This document shows positions 35,347 to 43,447 of a stretch of 64,000 nucleotides of DNA, one piece after another; positions within the stretch are counted from its first letter, which is position 1, and each line of letters starts with the position of its first letter. A program made the translations under genes and the position numbers. Under the pieces are notes generated by a model. It was not told the DNA's origin. It worked only from the letters and a program-made list of their open reading frames with translations, and made no database searches. Source of the DNA: Acetobacter suratthaniensis (lineage in GTDB: Bacteria; Pseudomonadota; Alphaproteobacteria; Acetobacterales; Acetobacteraceae); NCBI RefSeq assembly GCF_017377745.1, contig NZ_JAFVMG010000005.1, positions 99,012 through 163,011 on the forward strand, read 5' to 3'.

Positions 35347-37662
35347 TTACATATGCAAAGAGAGCTGGAAGGTGAGCGTACGGCCTGCCGCAATGCGTGA
35401 ATAATTGGTGTAGATGCGGTCGTAATAGAGCTTGTCAGTCAGGTTTTGCAGATTGGCCTGGAGGTCAAGCGAAGGGGTAATCTGGTAATTGGCCACCAGA
35501 TCAAAGCGGGTATAGCTCGGCACCCATGCCGTGTTGGCTGCGTTGACATAGCGCTGGCTCATGAAGGTCAGCCCCCCACCCACGCGCAATTGCGGCAGAA
35601 TGCGGTAGGTTGTCCACAGCGTGACGGAGTTGGCCGGAGTATAGGGAAAGCGCTTGCCCACATTGGCATTGGTGGGGCCACCATTGGTGATGGTGCTGTC
35701 CAGATAGGTCCAGCCGCCGAACACGTCCCATTTTTTGGTCAGCGCACCGGCAATGTTGATTTCAGCCCCGCGCACGCGCTGCGTACCCGCATTAACCGTA
35801 TTGCCAAACCCGTCTGAAACCTGCGCGTTGGTCAGGCGGCCCATGAAGAGCGCTCCGGTAACGGACAGCCGCTCATGCAGCAGATCGGCCTTGGCGCCGA
35901 CTTCGATATTCTGGCCGTTTTCGGGGGCGGTGTTGTAGTTCTTGCTCGAAACCGAGCCCAGACCATTGGCAACGCCGTTTACCCCAACCGGGTTGGAGGC
36001 CGTGGCATAGGAAAAATACAGGCTCACCGGGTGGATGGGCTTGTACACGATCCCCGCCTGATAGTTAATGAAGCTCTGGTTGTTGGAAATGCCGTAATCG
36101 CCCTGCACGGTGGAGTTCATGAAGCGGTCAAAGCGCACGCCGCCATTAATCAGCACGCGGTCGTTCAGCATGCTCATGGTGTCAAACGCATAGGCCGAGC
36201 CAGTGGTCAGGTTGGTGTTGAGGTTGGGGATACCCGGCTCGCCAATGCTAATGGAGCCATTCCACGGCGCGTAAGGCGACCACGCACCCAGATTGCCGGT
36301 GGAAACGCAGTTATAGGCCACTGAGCAGGGGCCACCGTTACGCAGGTTGTTGCCCTGCGCGTCACGCACATAATATTCGTTGCGGGTCGAACGCTCCCGC
36401 GAGAGCTCGATGCCGAAATTGACGCTGTGGTGGATGAAGGGGGTATTGAACTTGCCCGAAACCATCGCCTGTTCCTGAAAGTTATCCGTGTGGAACAGGC
36501 CGGATTTTGCCTCCATCAGAATGGTGTCGGTGCTGCCACTCTTCCATTGCGGGTTGGTGGCGATGAAGTTGTACTGGGTGGACGTCCATTGCAGCGTGTT
36601 GCGGAAGACAAAGCTCTTCCACAGATCGCGCTCCAGAATAACCTGCCCCATATCCGTTGTGCTGTGCTCGAAATCACGGTTCTGCAACGCAAACACCGTA
36701 TTGCGCGGAATGGCCAACGGCTGATGCGTGGTCGCGCTGTACGGAGCGGAATAGTCCGGCAGATCGGACGAATACATATGGTAATAGCCCAGTGTCAGGC
36801 GGGTGGGAGTGCCCAGACCGAAAGACAGCGAGGGGGCTACACCCCATTTATAGCCCCCGATGGGGCCACGCCCGGCCACGCTGGCGTCATCCCCCATGGC
36901 GTTCATACGAAATGCCGTATGGCTGCCGATCTGGCGGTTGATGTCCACCGTGCCGCGCTTGTAATCGGCCGTGCCAAAACCAAGCTGCGCGTTGAGAAAG
37001 TTGCCCAGCTTGGCCTTTTTGGTGGTGATATTGATCTGCCCACCCAGTCCGCCGCGCCCGCCATAGACGGAGCCGGGGCCTTTGAGAATTTCAATGTCTT
37101 CCACATCGAACACTTCGCGCGAGGAAATGCCGCTGTCGCGCATGCCGTCGATATACATATTGCTGTAGGAGCCAAAGCCGCGAATAACCGGGTAGTTTCC
37201 CCCCGGCACGGCATAGGCATCCCCCCCGCGAAAGCTGATGCCCGGCACAGTGCGCACCGCATCTTCAAACGAGGTCGCGTTGACCAGCTTCATCTGCTCC
37301 TGCGTTACCATCGTAATGGAGCGTGGTGTATCGAGCAGGGATGCGGTCATTTTCGGATTGAGCGATTTGGTGATGATCGCTGAACGTTCCCCCACGACTG
37401 TCACCTTCTCCACATTATTGGCGCCACTGGTGGTGGCGCTGTTTACGGCGGTGGCGTGGGTGGTGTCGGCTGGCGCGGGTTTTGCGGCCTGTGCGTGGGG
37501 GGCTGCGCTGGTGTCGGGAGCAGTTTTGGCCGGGCTGGCCACGCCCTGTTTGGGGCCTGTGCTGGCGGCTGCGGCGAGAGCGGTCGAAGACCCCACAAAG
37601 GAAACGGCGGATGCCATGAGCAGCGCAGAGTAGGTTCTGCGGTGTGGGGAACGCGAAGACAT
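35347..37662 (-). CDS. TonB-dependent siderophore receptor (Fiu/FhuE-like)
   Basis: Outer-membrane gated channel, 771 residues from the ATG at 37662 (GAGG site 5 nt before it). A signal peptide is followed by a Lys/Ala/Pro-rich linker and a TonB-box-like VEKVTVVGERSA. The plug has SITMVTQEQMKLVNATSFEDAV, RGFGSYSNMYIDGMRD and VEDIEILKGPGSVYGGRGGLGG. A 22-strand barrel ends in an aromatic strand (RTLTFQLSLHM). The receptor probably imports ferric siderophores. The candidate Fur-like sites upstream support iron control, and its stop faces the CobW-like gene 12 bp away. Confidence 0.92.
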   Translation of the reverse strand: MSSRSPHRRTYSALLMASAVSFVGSSTALAAAASTGPKQGVASPAKTAPDTSAAPHAQAAKPAPADTTHATAVNSATTSGANNVEKVTVVGERSAIITKSLNPKMTASLLDTPRSITMVTQEQMKLVNATSFEDAVRTVPGISFRGGDAYAVPGGNYPVIRGFGSYSNMYIDGMRDSGISSREVFDVEDIEILKGPGSVYGGRGGLGGQINITTKKAKLGNFLNAQLGFGTADYKRGTVDINRQIGSHTAFRMNAMGDDASVAGRGPIGGYKWGVAPSLSFGLGTPTRLTLGYYHMYSSDLPDYSAPYSATTHQPLAIPRNTVFALQNRDFEHSTTDMGQVILERDLWKSFVFRNTLQWTSTQYNFIATNPQWKSGSTDTILMEAKSGLFHTDNFQEQAMVSGKFNTPFIHHSVNFGIELSRERSTRNEYYVRDAQGNNLRNGGPCSVAYNCVSTGNLGAWSPYAPWNGSISIGEPGIPNLNTNLTTGSAYAFDTMSMLNDRVLINGGVRFDRFMNSTVQGDYGISNNQSFINYQAGIVYKPIHPVSLYFSYATASNPVGVNGVANGLGSVSSKNYNTAPENGQNIEVGAKADLLHERLSVTGALFMGRLTNAQVSDGFGNTVNAGTQRVRGAEINIAGALTKKWDVFGGWTYLDSTITNGGPTNANVGKRFPYTPANSVTLWTTYRILPQLRVGGGLTFMSQRYVNAANTAWVPSYTRFDLVANYQITPSLDLQANLQNLTDKLYYDRIYTNYSRIAAGRTLTFQLSLHM

Positions 37663-37726
37663 GAAACCTCGGAGTGCGATAGGAGTGAGAGTTAATCGCA
37701 ACTACTGGGTGCATTAAGGATGCGTC

Positions 37727-37745
37727 AATGCGAATAAGAATTAGT
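37727..37745 (-). promoter_or_regulatory. Candidate Fur-type operator near the siderophore receptor start
   Basis: AATGCGAATAAGAATTAGT, in an AT-rich stretch about 65 bp before the receptor ATG, resembles the 7-1-7 Fur pattern in its left half (TGCGAAT). The right half is poor, so this is tentative. Confidence 0.3.
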
Positions 37746-37845
37746 AAATTTTTTTGGAGATCCCTGATGGCAGGCCACACCACGGTTTTTCGCGCCTTTT
37801 TGCCAACGGGTGGGATGAAATGACCGGGAGGATGAGCGGGTAGGT

Positions 37846-37864
37846 GTTGCAAATCAGTCGCAAC
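37846..37864. promoter_or_regulatory. Candidate Fur-type palindrome upstream of the siderophore receptor
   Basis: GTTGCAAATCAGTCGCAAC is a 19-bp inverted repeat with 7 of 9 pairs matching about a central C. It has the length and GTTGC...GCAAC ends expected of alphaproteobacterial Fur-family sites. It lies about 185 bp before the receptor gene. Confidence 0.4.
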
Positions 37865-37936
37865 TTTTAGGAGGTGCCCACGTTCTCCATGCCCCCTTTG
37901 CGCCGTATGCGCGTGGGTTGGGTATGGGGGTGGGCA

Positions 37937-37966
37937 CAAAAAAACGGCGGCGCAAGCGCCGCCGTA
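37937..37966 (-). terminator. Intrinsic terminator of the Mla/MCE operon
   Basis: Stem ACGGCGGCG/CGCCGCCGT with a short CAAG loop. Read leftward it is followed by seven T. It lies 26 bp beyond the stop of the last gene of the minus-strand Mla operon. Confidence 0.88.
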
Positions 37967-37991
37967 AGCGTTCACTCAGGCAGGTCTGAGC

Positions 37992-38657
37992 TTATTTCGG
38001 GGTGGCACTGACAACCGGCAGGTCGGCATTGACCTTGTCTGCCAGCATGATCACCATTTTACGCATAAGGGCTGCTACATCCGCATCGGTTGTAACGGGG
38101 CCGGTCATGGTCAGGTGTACGCGGTTGCGGATCAGAGGCTTATTGGGGTCGGCGGGCAGGATGGCCCAGTGAGCATCCAGTGTGGCCTGACCGTTCATAT
38201 CCACATCAAAGCGCGAAATATCCACCTGCACGCGCAGCATGGCGGCATCAGCCAGTGGCTGATCCGTAATCAGCATGGAGGGGTGGAAGCTGGCCATTTC
38301 ATTGGTCATCAGATCGGTAATGCCGATAGACAGGCGCGTGGCCCAGCGTGAGCGCGGGCTACGGACGATTTCTTCGCCCCGGCGCACCACCATGTCCTGC
38401 GAATCCAGATAGTCAGGAATAACCACCGTGCTGACCGCCACCGTGGCTGCCCGGCTGGACAGGCTGGGCTGGTTGGTGGGGCGGATGTTTTCATCCGAGG
38501 GCATGCCCAGCGTGTACAGGCGCAGGGGCGGGGCAGCACACCCGACAAGGCCAAAGGCCGTGCCAGCCGTCAGGCCCGTAAGCAGCAGGGCGCGCAGTAC
38601 CGGGTGGCGGGCGCGTTCCGCAAAAGCGGAGAGGCGGGGCAGAGGCAGGCGGATCAT
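37992..38657 (-). CDS. ABC-type transport auxiliary lipoprotein (PqiC-like)
   Basis: Predicted lipoprotein of 221 residues. A basic start, hydrophobic stretch and lipobox L-V-G-C-A put the acylated cysteine near residue 40. The mature part has RLYTLGMPSDE and VVIPDYLDSQDMVVRRG, typical of the PqiC/ABC_trans_aux family, which works at the outer membrane with MCE proteins. It replaces MlaC/MlaB-type partners in this four-gene operon and overlaps the MlaD stop by 4 nt. Confidence 0.82.
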   Translation of the reverse strand: MIRLPLPRLSAFAERARHPVLRALLLTGLTAGTAFGLVGCAAPPLRLYTLGMPSDENIRPTNQPSLSSRAATVAVSTVVIPDYLDSQDMVVRRGEEIVRSPRSRWATRLSIGITDLMTNEMASFHPSMLITDQPLADAAMLRVQVDISRFDVDMNGQATLDAHWAILPADPNKPLIRNRVHLTMTGPVTTDADVAALMRKMVIMLADKVNADLPVVSATPK

Positions 38658-39610
38658 GGGCGGCGTCCCATCAGCAGCAGTTGCGGGTTGCGTTCAACAT
38701 CGTTGGCAAAGCCGCGCAGGGCTGCGGCGGTGGCCGCGATGTCGCGCAGGGCGGCGTCCAGATTGGCGCGGTCGGTGGAACGTGGCGACAGGATACCCTG
38801 CAACGAATCCAGCGTTTTGGTGGTGGAGGCCAGAGTGGCGTGCAGGTCTGCCCCACGGGCGTTAAGCTGGTTGGTGCCCGAATCAAGCATGGTGTCCATC
38901 TTGTTGAGCGTTACCACCAGCTTTTCCTGAAGGGTATGAATGGCTTGGGCCGCGGCATCCACCGCTTCACGCGACTGGTCCGAGGTCGCCTTCATGCTGG
39001 CCACCAGTGGCGGCAGGTCATGCTGGAGGCTGTTGCTCAGGTCGGTAATGGACAGCAGGGCCGTATCCACATGGCGGCTGATATCCTTGACCGGAATCTG
39101 GCCCAGCGAATCCTTGAGCTTTTCCATGGCGGACAGGCGCACGGGAATTTCGGGCAGGTCGGTAATGCGCGGGTGTAGTTCCGGCGGCACGGCCTTGTCG
39201 AAATCGAGTTCGATGTTCGACTGCCCGGTTACAAAGCTTTGCAGGTTCAGCTCCGCCCGCAGCCCGCTGGAAATGAGCTGCTGGATGCTGATATTGGTGC
39301 CGCCCGGCCCGTCACGCACCACATGAATCTGGTCGGGGTCGAGGGTCAGCACCACAGGGATATAGGCCTTATGGTCCATGGGGTCGAAACGCAGGGTAAT
39401 GCTTTTGACCGTGCCCACCTTCACGCCACGGAAGTTGACGGGTGCGCCCACGGCCAGCCCGGTGATGGAGTTCTGGAACACCACCGCCGCCTCGCGCGAG
39501 GGGGTAAAGAGCCGCATGTGCCCGAAGGCCATGACAATGGCCAGCGCCAGCACCCCGCCAAAAATGACGAAGGCACCCAGCACTGTCTTGCGGTTTGTGC
39601 TTTCAGACAT
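38654..39610 (-). CDS. mlaD: MCE-domain protein MlaD
   Basis: Inner-membrane-anchored lipid-transfer subunit, 318 residues. One N-terminal membrane helix (LGAFVIFGGVLALAIVMAF) is followed by a single MCE domain (ITGLAVGAPVNFRGVKVGTVKSI). A long helical C-terminal part has DALLSITDLSNSLQ-like heptads. It forms a hexameric ring between permease and periplasm. It lies 6 nt after the ATPase gene. Confidence 0.9.
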   Translation of the reverse strand: MSESTNRKTVLGAFVIFGGVLALAIVMAFGHMRLFTPSREAAVVFQNSITGLAVGAPVNFRGVKVGTVKSITLRFDPMDHKAYIPVVLTLDPDQIHVVRDGPGGTNISIQQLISSGLRAELNLQSFVTGQSNIELDFDKAVPPELHPRITDLPEIPVRLSAMEKLKDSLGQIPVKDISRHVDTALLSITDLSNSLQHDLPPLVASMKATSDQSREAVDAAAQAIHTLQEKLVVTLNKMDTMLDSGTNQLNARGADLHATLASTTKTLDSLQGILSPRSTDRANLDAALRDIAATAAALRGFANDVERNPQLLLMGRRP

Positions 39611-39616
39611 TGCCGT

Positions 39617-40417
39617 TCAGCCTTCCGTCGTGGTGGGGGATGAAAGAGAGGAGACGCGGTTCATAAAGGCCCGCACCTCTGGAATATCGCTGTTGTCGCG
39701 CAGGGAGCGCGGTGCGCCATGTGCGATGGCGGTATGGGTCGTGGCGTCAAGGAAAATGCCGTCATCCGCAATGGCGAACAGGCTCGGCAGTTCGTGGCTG
39801 ACGATAATGACCGTAGCCCCAAGCCCATCGCGCAGGGTCAGGATCAGGTCATCCAGCCGGGCGGAGGTAATGGGGTCGAGACCGGCGGAGGGTTCGTCAA
39901 AAAACAGGATATCGGGGTCGAGCGCCATGGCGCGGGCAAGGCCCGCACGCTTGCGCATTCCACCTGAAATTTCTGACGGATACAGGTCTATGGCATGTTC
40001 CATGCCCACAAGCCCGAGCTTGAGTTCCACCAGGCGGCGGATGACAGCGGGCTTGAGGTCGGTAAACATTTCCATGGGCAGCGCCACGTTTTCGCCCACC
40101 GTCATGGAAGACCACAGAGCACCGCTCTGGAACAGCACGCCAAAGCGGTGGTTGATGTCGGTGCGGCGGCGCTCGTTCTGTGCCCAGTAGTCTTCTCCAC
40201 CCACCAGAATCTGGCCGGTGGTGGGGCGCAAAAGTCCGATCATGCTCTTGAGCATGGTGCTTTTGCCGCAGCCCGACCCGCCCATGACGGCAAAGACAGA
40301 GCCGCGTTTGACGTCGAAAGACACCCTTTGCTGGATGATCTTGGGGCCAAAGGACAGGGTGAGATCGCGCACGGCAATCAGCGTGTCATCCGTAAGCTGG
40401 GCTGTGGGTTCGCTCAT
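39617..40417 (-). CDS. mlaF: ABC transporter ATP-binding protein MlaF
   Basis: ATPase for phospholipid trafficking between the membranes, 266 residues. Walker A is GGSGCGKST, the signature region ISGGMRKRAGLARAMALD, and Walker B ILFFDEPSAGLDP. The M-R-K-R signature is the form seen in MlaF/MKL ATPases. It starts 2 nt after the permease stop. Confidence 0.93.
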   Translation of the reverse strand: MSEPTAQLTDDTLIAVRDLTLSFGPKIIQQRVSFDVKRGSVFAVMGGSGCGKSTMLKSMIGLLRPTTGQILVGGEDYWAQNERRRTDINHRFGVLFQSGALWSSMTVGENVALPMEMFTDLKPAVIRRLVELKLGLVGMEHAIDLYPSEISGGMRKRAGLARAMALDPDILFFDEPSAGLDPITSARLDDLILTLRDGLGATVIIVSHELPSLFAIADDGIFLDATTHTAIAHGAPRSLRDNSDIPEVRAFMNRVSSLSSPTTTEG

Positions 40418-40419
40418 GT

Positions 40420-41586
40420 TCAGATCCCCAGCGCGTTGGCCAGCACGGCAAACACCGCATCCATGGCGATAATGCCAACAATGCCGATCACCACGGCGCG
40501 GGTGGCGGCCACACCCACATCTGCCGCACTCCGGCCAGCCTTAAGCCCTACGCGGCAGGCAGCCAGAGCGATGAAGCTGGCGAAGAAATAGGATTTGATG
40601 AAGCCGAAAATGAACTCTTTCAGCTCCACCCCATTGAAGGTGGCAATCCAGTACCCGGTGGCGGAAACGTCCATCATGCTCATGGCCACCACGAACCCGC
40701 CAAAAATGCCGATAAGCGTGCCGTAGAGATACAGCAGCGGCATCATGACCGAGAGCGAGATGATGGAAGGCAGCAGGATATAGCTGGAAATGGGAATGCC
40801 AAACACCTGAAGGGCGTCTATTTCCTCATTGCCCAGCATGGTGGAAATGCGTGCGGCATAGGCTCCGCCCGTACGACCCGCCATGATGATGGCGGTCATA
40901 ATGGCCGAAATCTCGCGTGCGCAGGCAATGCCCACAAGGTCGGTTACATAGATTTCAGCGGCGAAGCGGCGCAGTTCCACCAGCCCCACAAAGGCCAGAA
41001 TGGCGCCCAGCAGGAAGTTCACCACCCCCACGATCAGCAGCGCATTGGGGCCAGCGCGCCAGATGTCGCTCAGCAGGTCTTTGCCGCGCATGAAGCTTTT
41101 GGTGGTGATGGCGCGCACAGCCCCCAAGGAGCTCTGCGCCATCATGTCTGTCAGAACCCCGGTTTCTTCCAGCACGTCCAGTGTTGCCTGTCCGGTGCGG
41201 GCAAACAGGTTCTGCCGCACAAACTGCGAAGGCGTGGCCGCAGGCGGTGTCGGGGGCAGCAGGGCAAGCAGCCGCTGGGTGGGGTCGGGCAGGATGGAGG
41301 TATCAAAGGTCAGCCCGGCAGCGGTGCTGGCCTGTTCCACATTCCACAGGAAGGAGATCAGAGCCGAATCCCACTCGCCTACGCCCTTGGCGTCCACCTG
41401 TAGGCTTTGCCCGTTTTGCAGGTTTTTCAGCGCGTTGGCGTCAAAGGTGGGAACGCCCCCTTTGGGTACGGTCCATGTGCCTTCCAGCACAAGGCGCCCG
41501 CCCTGCTCGGTGGGGACAATGGACCAGACCGGGGCCTGGGTGCCCGCGTCCGGTGGCGCGGCGGAAGGGGAGAGGGCTTCTGTCAT
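40420..41586 (-). CDS. mlaE: MlaE-type permease with N-terminal STAS-like domain
   Basis: Lipid ABC permease, 388 residues from the ATG at 41586; a GTG at 41640 is open upstream. Residues about 20-115 form a soluble STAS/NTPase-like domain (QGGRLVLEGTWTVPKGG, SLQVDAKGVGEWDS), in effect MlaB fused to the permease. The rest has the MlaE membrane core with GRTGGAYAARISTMLGNEEIDALQVFGI. It is the first gene of the operon permease-ATPase-MlaD-lipoprotein. Confidence 0.9.
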   Translation of the reverse strand: MTEALSPSAAPPDAGTQAPVWSIVPTEQGGRLVLEGTWTVPKGGVPTFDANALKNLQNGQSLQVDAKGVGEWDSALISFLWNVEQASTAAGLTFDTSILPDPTQRLLALLPPTPPAATPSQFVRQNLFARTGQATLDVLEETGVLTDMMAQSSLGAVRAITTKSFMRGKDLLSDIWRAGPNALLIVGVVNFLLGAILAFVGLVELRRFAAEIYVTDLVGIACAREISAIMTAIIMAGRTGGAYAARISTMLGNEEIDALQVFGIPISSYILLPSIISLSVMMPLLYLYGTLIGIFGGFVVAMSMMDVSATGYWIATFNGVELKEFIFGFIKSYFFASFIALAACRVGLKAGRSAADVGVAATRAVVIGIVGIIAMDAVFAVLANALGI

Positions 41587-41874
41587 AAGTGATGGCAACA
41601 CTAAGGCAAGCTGACCGCACTGGCTAGACCCGTCCGCCACGCATGCGCGAAGGGGTGGGTGGGGGTGAGCGCGGCGGAAAACCGGCTTTCATGGCCCCGA
41701 TGGGGGCGAGGCAGACCGTTTTGGTAGCCCAGACCTGCGGGGGTGGGGCGGAGTTGCGCGTGTGGGCTTGCGGTTTTCCGGTTTGCGCGCGCGGGGGCGT
41801 ATGCCGGGTGGTGGAGCATTGCCCCCGCGCGCGTGAACGGCTAGACGCACAGCCTGATCAAAAGGAAGCTCCGT

Positions 41875-42789
41875 ATGCGACGCAGACGCGGTCGGCCGCT
41901 GAATGGCTGGCTTATTGTGGACAAGCCCTCGGGCATGACCTCCACGCAGGTGGTAGGGTATGCGCGTCGGGTGTTCGATGCCCAGAAAGTGGGTCATGGC
42001 GGCACGCTCGACCCGCTGGCGACAGGGCTTCTGCCGCTGGCGTTCGGCACCGCCACCAAAACCGTGCCTTATGTTATGGACGGCACCAAGGTTTACCGCT
42101 TTACCCTGCGGTTGGGCGAGGCGCGTGATAGCGACGATGCGGACGGAACGCCCATCGCCACATCCGATGTGCGCCCGACCGATGACCAGTTGCGCGCGGC
42201 CCTGCCTGCGCTGACAGGCAATATCATGCAGGTGCCCCCGGTGTTTTCGGCGCTCAAGGTTGCTGGTGAACGCGCCTATGATATGGCGCGTGATGGCCGC
42301 CCGCCCGAACTGCCGCCCCGCCCGGCCCGAGTGGATCGTTTTGAGCTGATCGACCGCCCGGATGCCGATACGGCGGTGTTTGAGGTGGAGTCCGGCAAGG
42401 GGGTGTATATGCGTGCCCTCGCGCGTGATGTGGCGCTGGCGGCGGGCACGGTTGGGCATATCACCGTATTGCGCCGTCTGCGGGTCGGGCCTTTTCTTGA
42501 GTCCGATGCGATTATGCTGGACAAACTGGCGCCAAACGACGACAACGCCCCTGCTTCCGCAGACCTTCTCTGTCCGGTTGAGACCGCGCTGGCCGACATC
42601 CCGGCGCTGGCCCTGACCACGGATGAGGCGGTTCTTCTGCGGCACGGGCAGAAACTGGGACTTTTCGGGCTTGAGGGGCGCATACCCCCGACCGATGACC
42701 AGGGAACGCTCCGTGTCATGGAAGGGGAGCGCGTGCTGGGCATAGGCCGTCTGGAAGACGGATGGCTGAAGCCGGTACGGATTCTCTAA
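41875..42789 (+). CDS. truB: tRNA pseudouridine-55 synthase TruB
   Basis: Makes pseudouridine 55 in the T-loop of tRNAs. The 304-residue protein has the catalytic Asp46 in GHGGTLDPLATG, the opening LNGWLIVDKPSGMTS and YRFTLRLGEARDSDDADG. It has a good AAGGA site. It precedes rpsO, an arrangement widely conserved with pnp. Confidence 0.97.
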   Translation: MRRRRGRPLNGWLIVDKPSGMTSTQVVGYARRVFDAQKVGHGGTLDPLATGLLPLAFGTATKTVPYVMDGTKVYRFTLRLGEARDSDDADGTPIATSDVRPTDDQLRAALPALTGNIMQVPPVFSALKVAGERAYDMARDGRPPELPPRPARVDRFELIDRPDADTAVFEVESGKGVYMRALARDVALAAGTVGHITVLRRLRVGPFLESDAIMLDKLAPNDDNAPASADLLCPVETALADIPALALTTDEAVLLRHGQKLGLFGLEGRIPPTDDQGTLRVMEGERVLGIGRLEDGWLKPVRIL

Positions 42790-42816
42790 ATATTAATCTG
42801 TTTATGGAGACATGTG

Positions 42817-43086
42817 ATGTCGATTACCGCTGAACGCCGTACGGCGCTGATTGCTGAATACCAGACCACCCCGACGGACACCGGTTCGCCGGAAGTGCAG
42901 GTCGCGATCCTGACCGAGCGCATCAACAACCTGACCGAGCACCTCAAGACCCACGCGAAGGACTTCCACTCCCGCCGTGGTCTGCTCATTCTGGTTGGCC
43001 GCCGCCGCAGCCTGCTGGACTACCTGCGTGGCAAGAGCCAGACGCGCTATGAAAGCCTGATCGCCCGTCTGGGCCTGCGTCGCTGA
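42817..43086 (+). CDS. rpsO: 30S ribosomal protein S15
   Basis: Small-subunit rRNA-binding protein, 89 residues: [36 protein letters not shown] and [20 protein letters not shown] are all family-standard. The ATG at 42817 is chosen over the GTG three bases earlier, with GGAG upstream. It is followed by pnp after a structured spacer. Confidence 0.98.
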   Translation: MSITAERRTALIAEYQTTPTDTGSPEVQVAILTERINNLTEHLKTHAKDFHSRRGLLILVGRRRSLLDYLRGKSQTRYESLIARLGLRR

Positions 43087-43117
43087 TTTTTACGCGCCGC
43101 TGAGTCTTCTGGCTCGA

Positions 43118-43171
43118 CGGGGCTGTCCTGCCTTTTCCCGGCCAAATGGGCGGGTGGGGCAGGCAGCCCCG
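43118..43171 (+). promoter_or_regulatory. Long hairpin in the rpsO-pnp spacer
   Basis: CGGGGCTG(T)CCTGCC at 43118-43132 pairs with GGCAGGCAGCCCCG at 43158-43171: 14 pairs with one bulged base. It lies in the 361-bp gap before pnp. In E. coli a stem here is cut by RNase III and lets PNPase repress its own mRNA; the same role is plausible. The rest of the gap (to 43447) shows no gene. Confidence 0.6.
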
Positions 43172-43447
43172 CTCTGGCGCGATTATGATCGGTGCACGTG
43201 CTGGCTGGCCGGCCATAGGCCCCCGCCCTGAGCGGATGGACTGGTCAAGCGTGCGACAACCCCTTATGCTGGGCTAGCCACAGGTCAGGCGCGGATGCCA
43301 TGCGCGCCGGTTCGGCCACGGCGTTTCCGACCACATGGCGTCTGGGCGGTGTTGCCGTCAGTCTCCATGCCGTCCGAGGCGCTGTCCGCCCGCCGGTTCC
43401 GTTCTGTCTGCCTTGGCGTTTTTTGTTTTTGATGAGGCAGTAACAGA

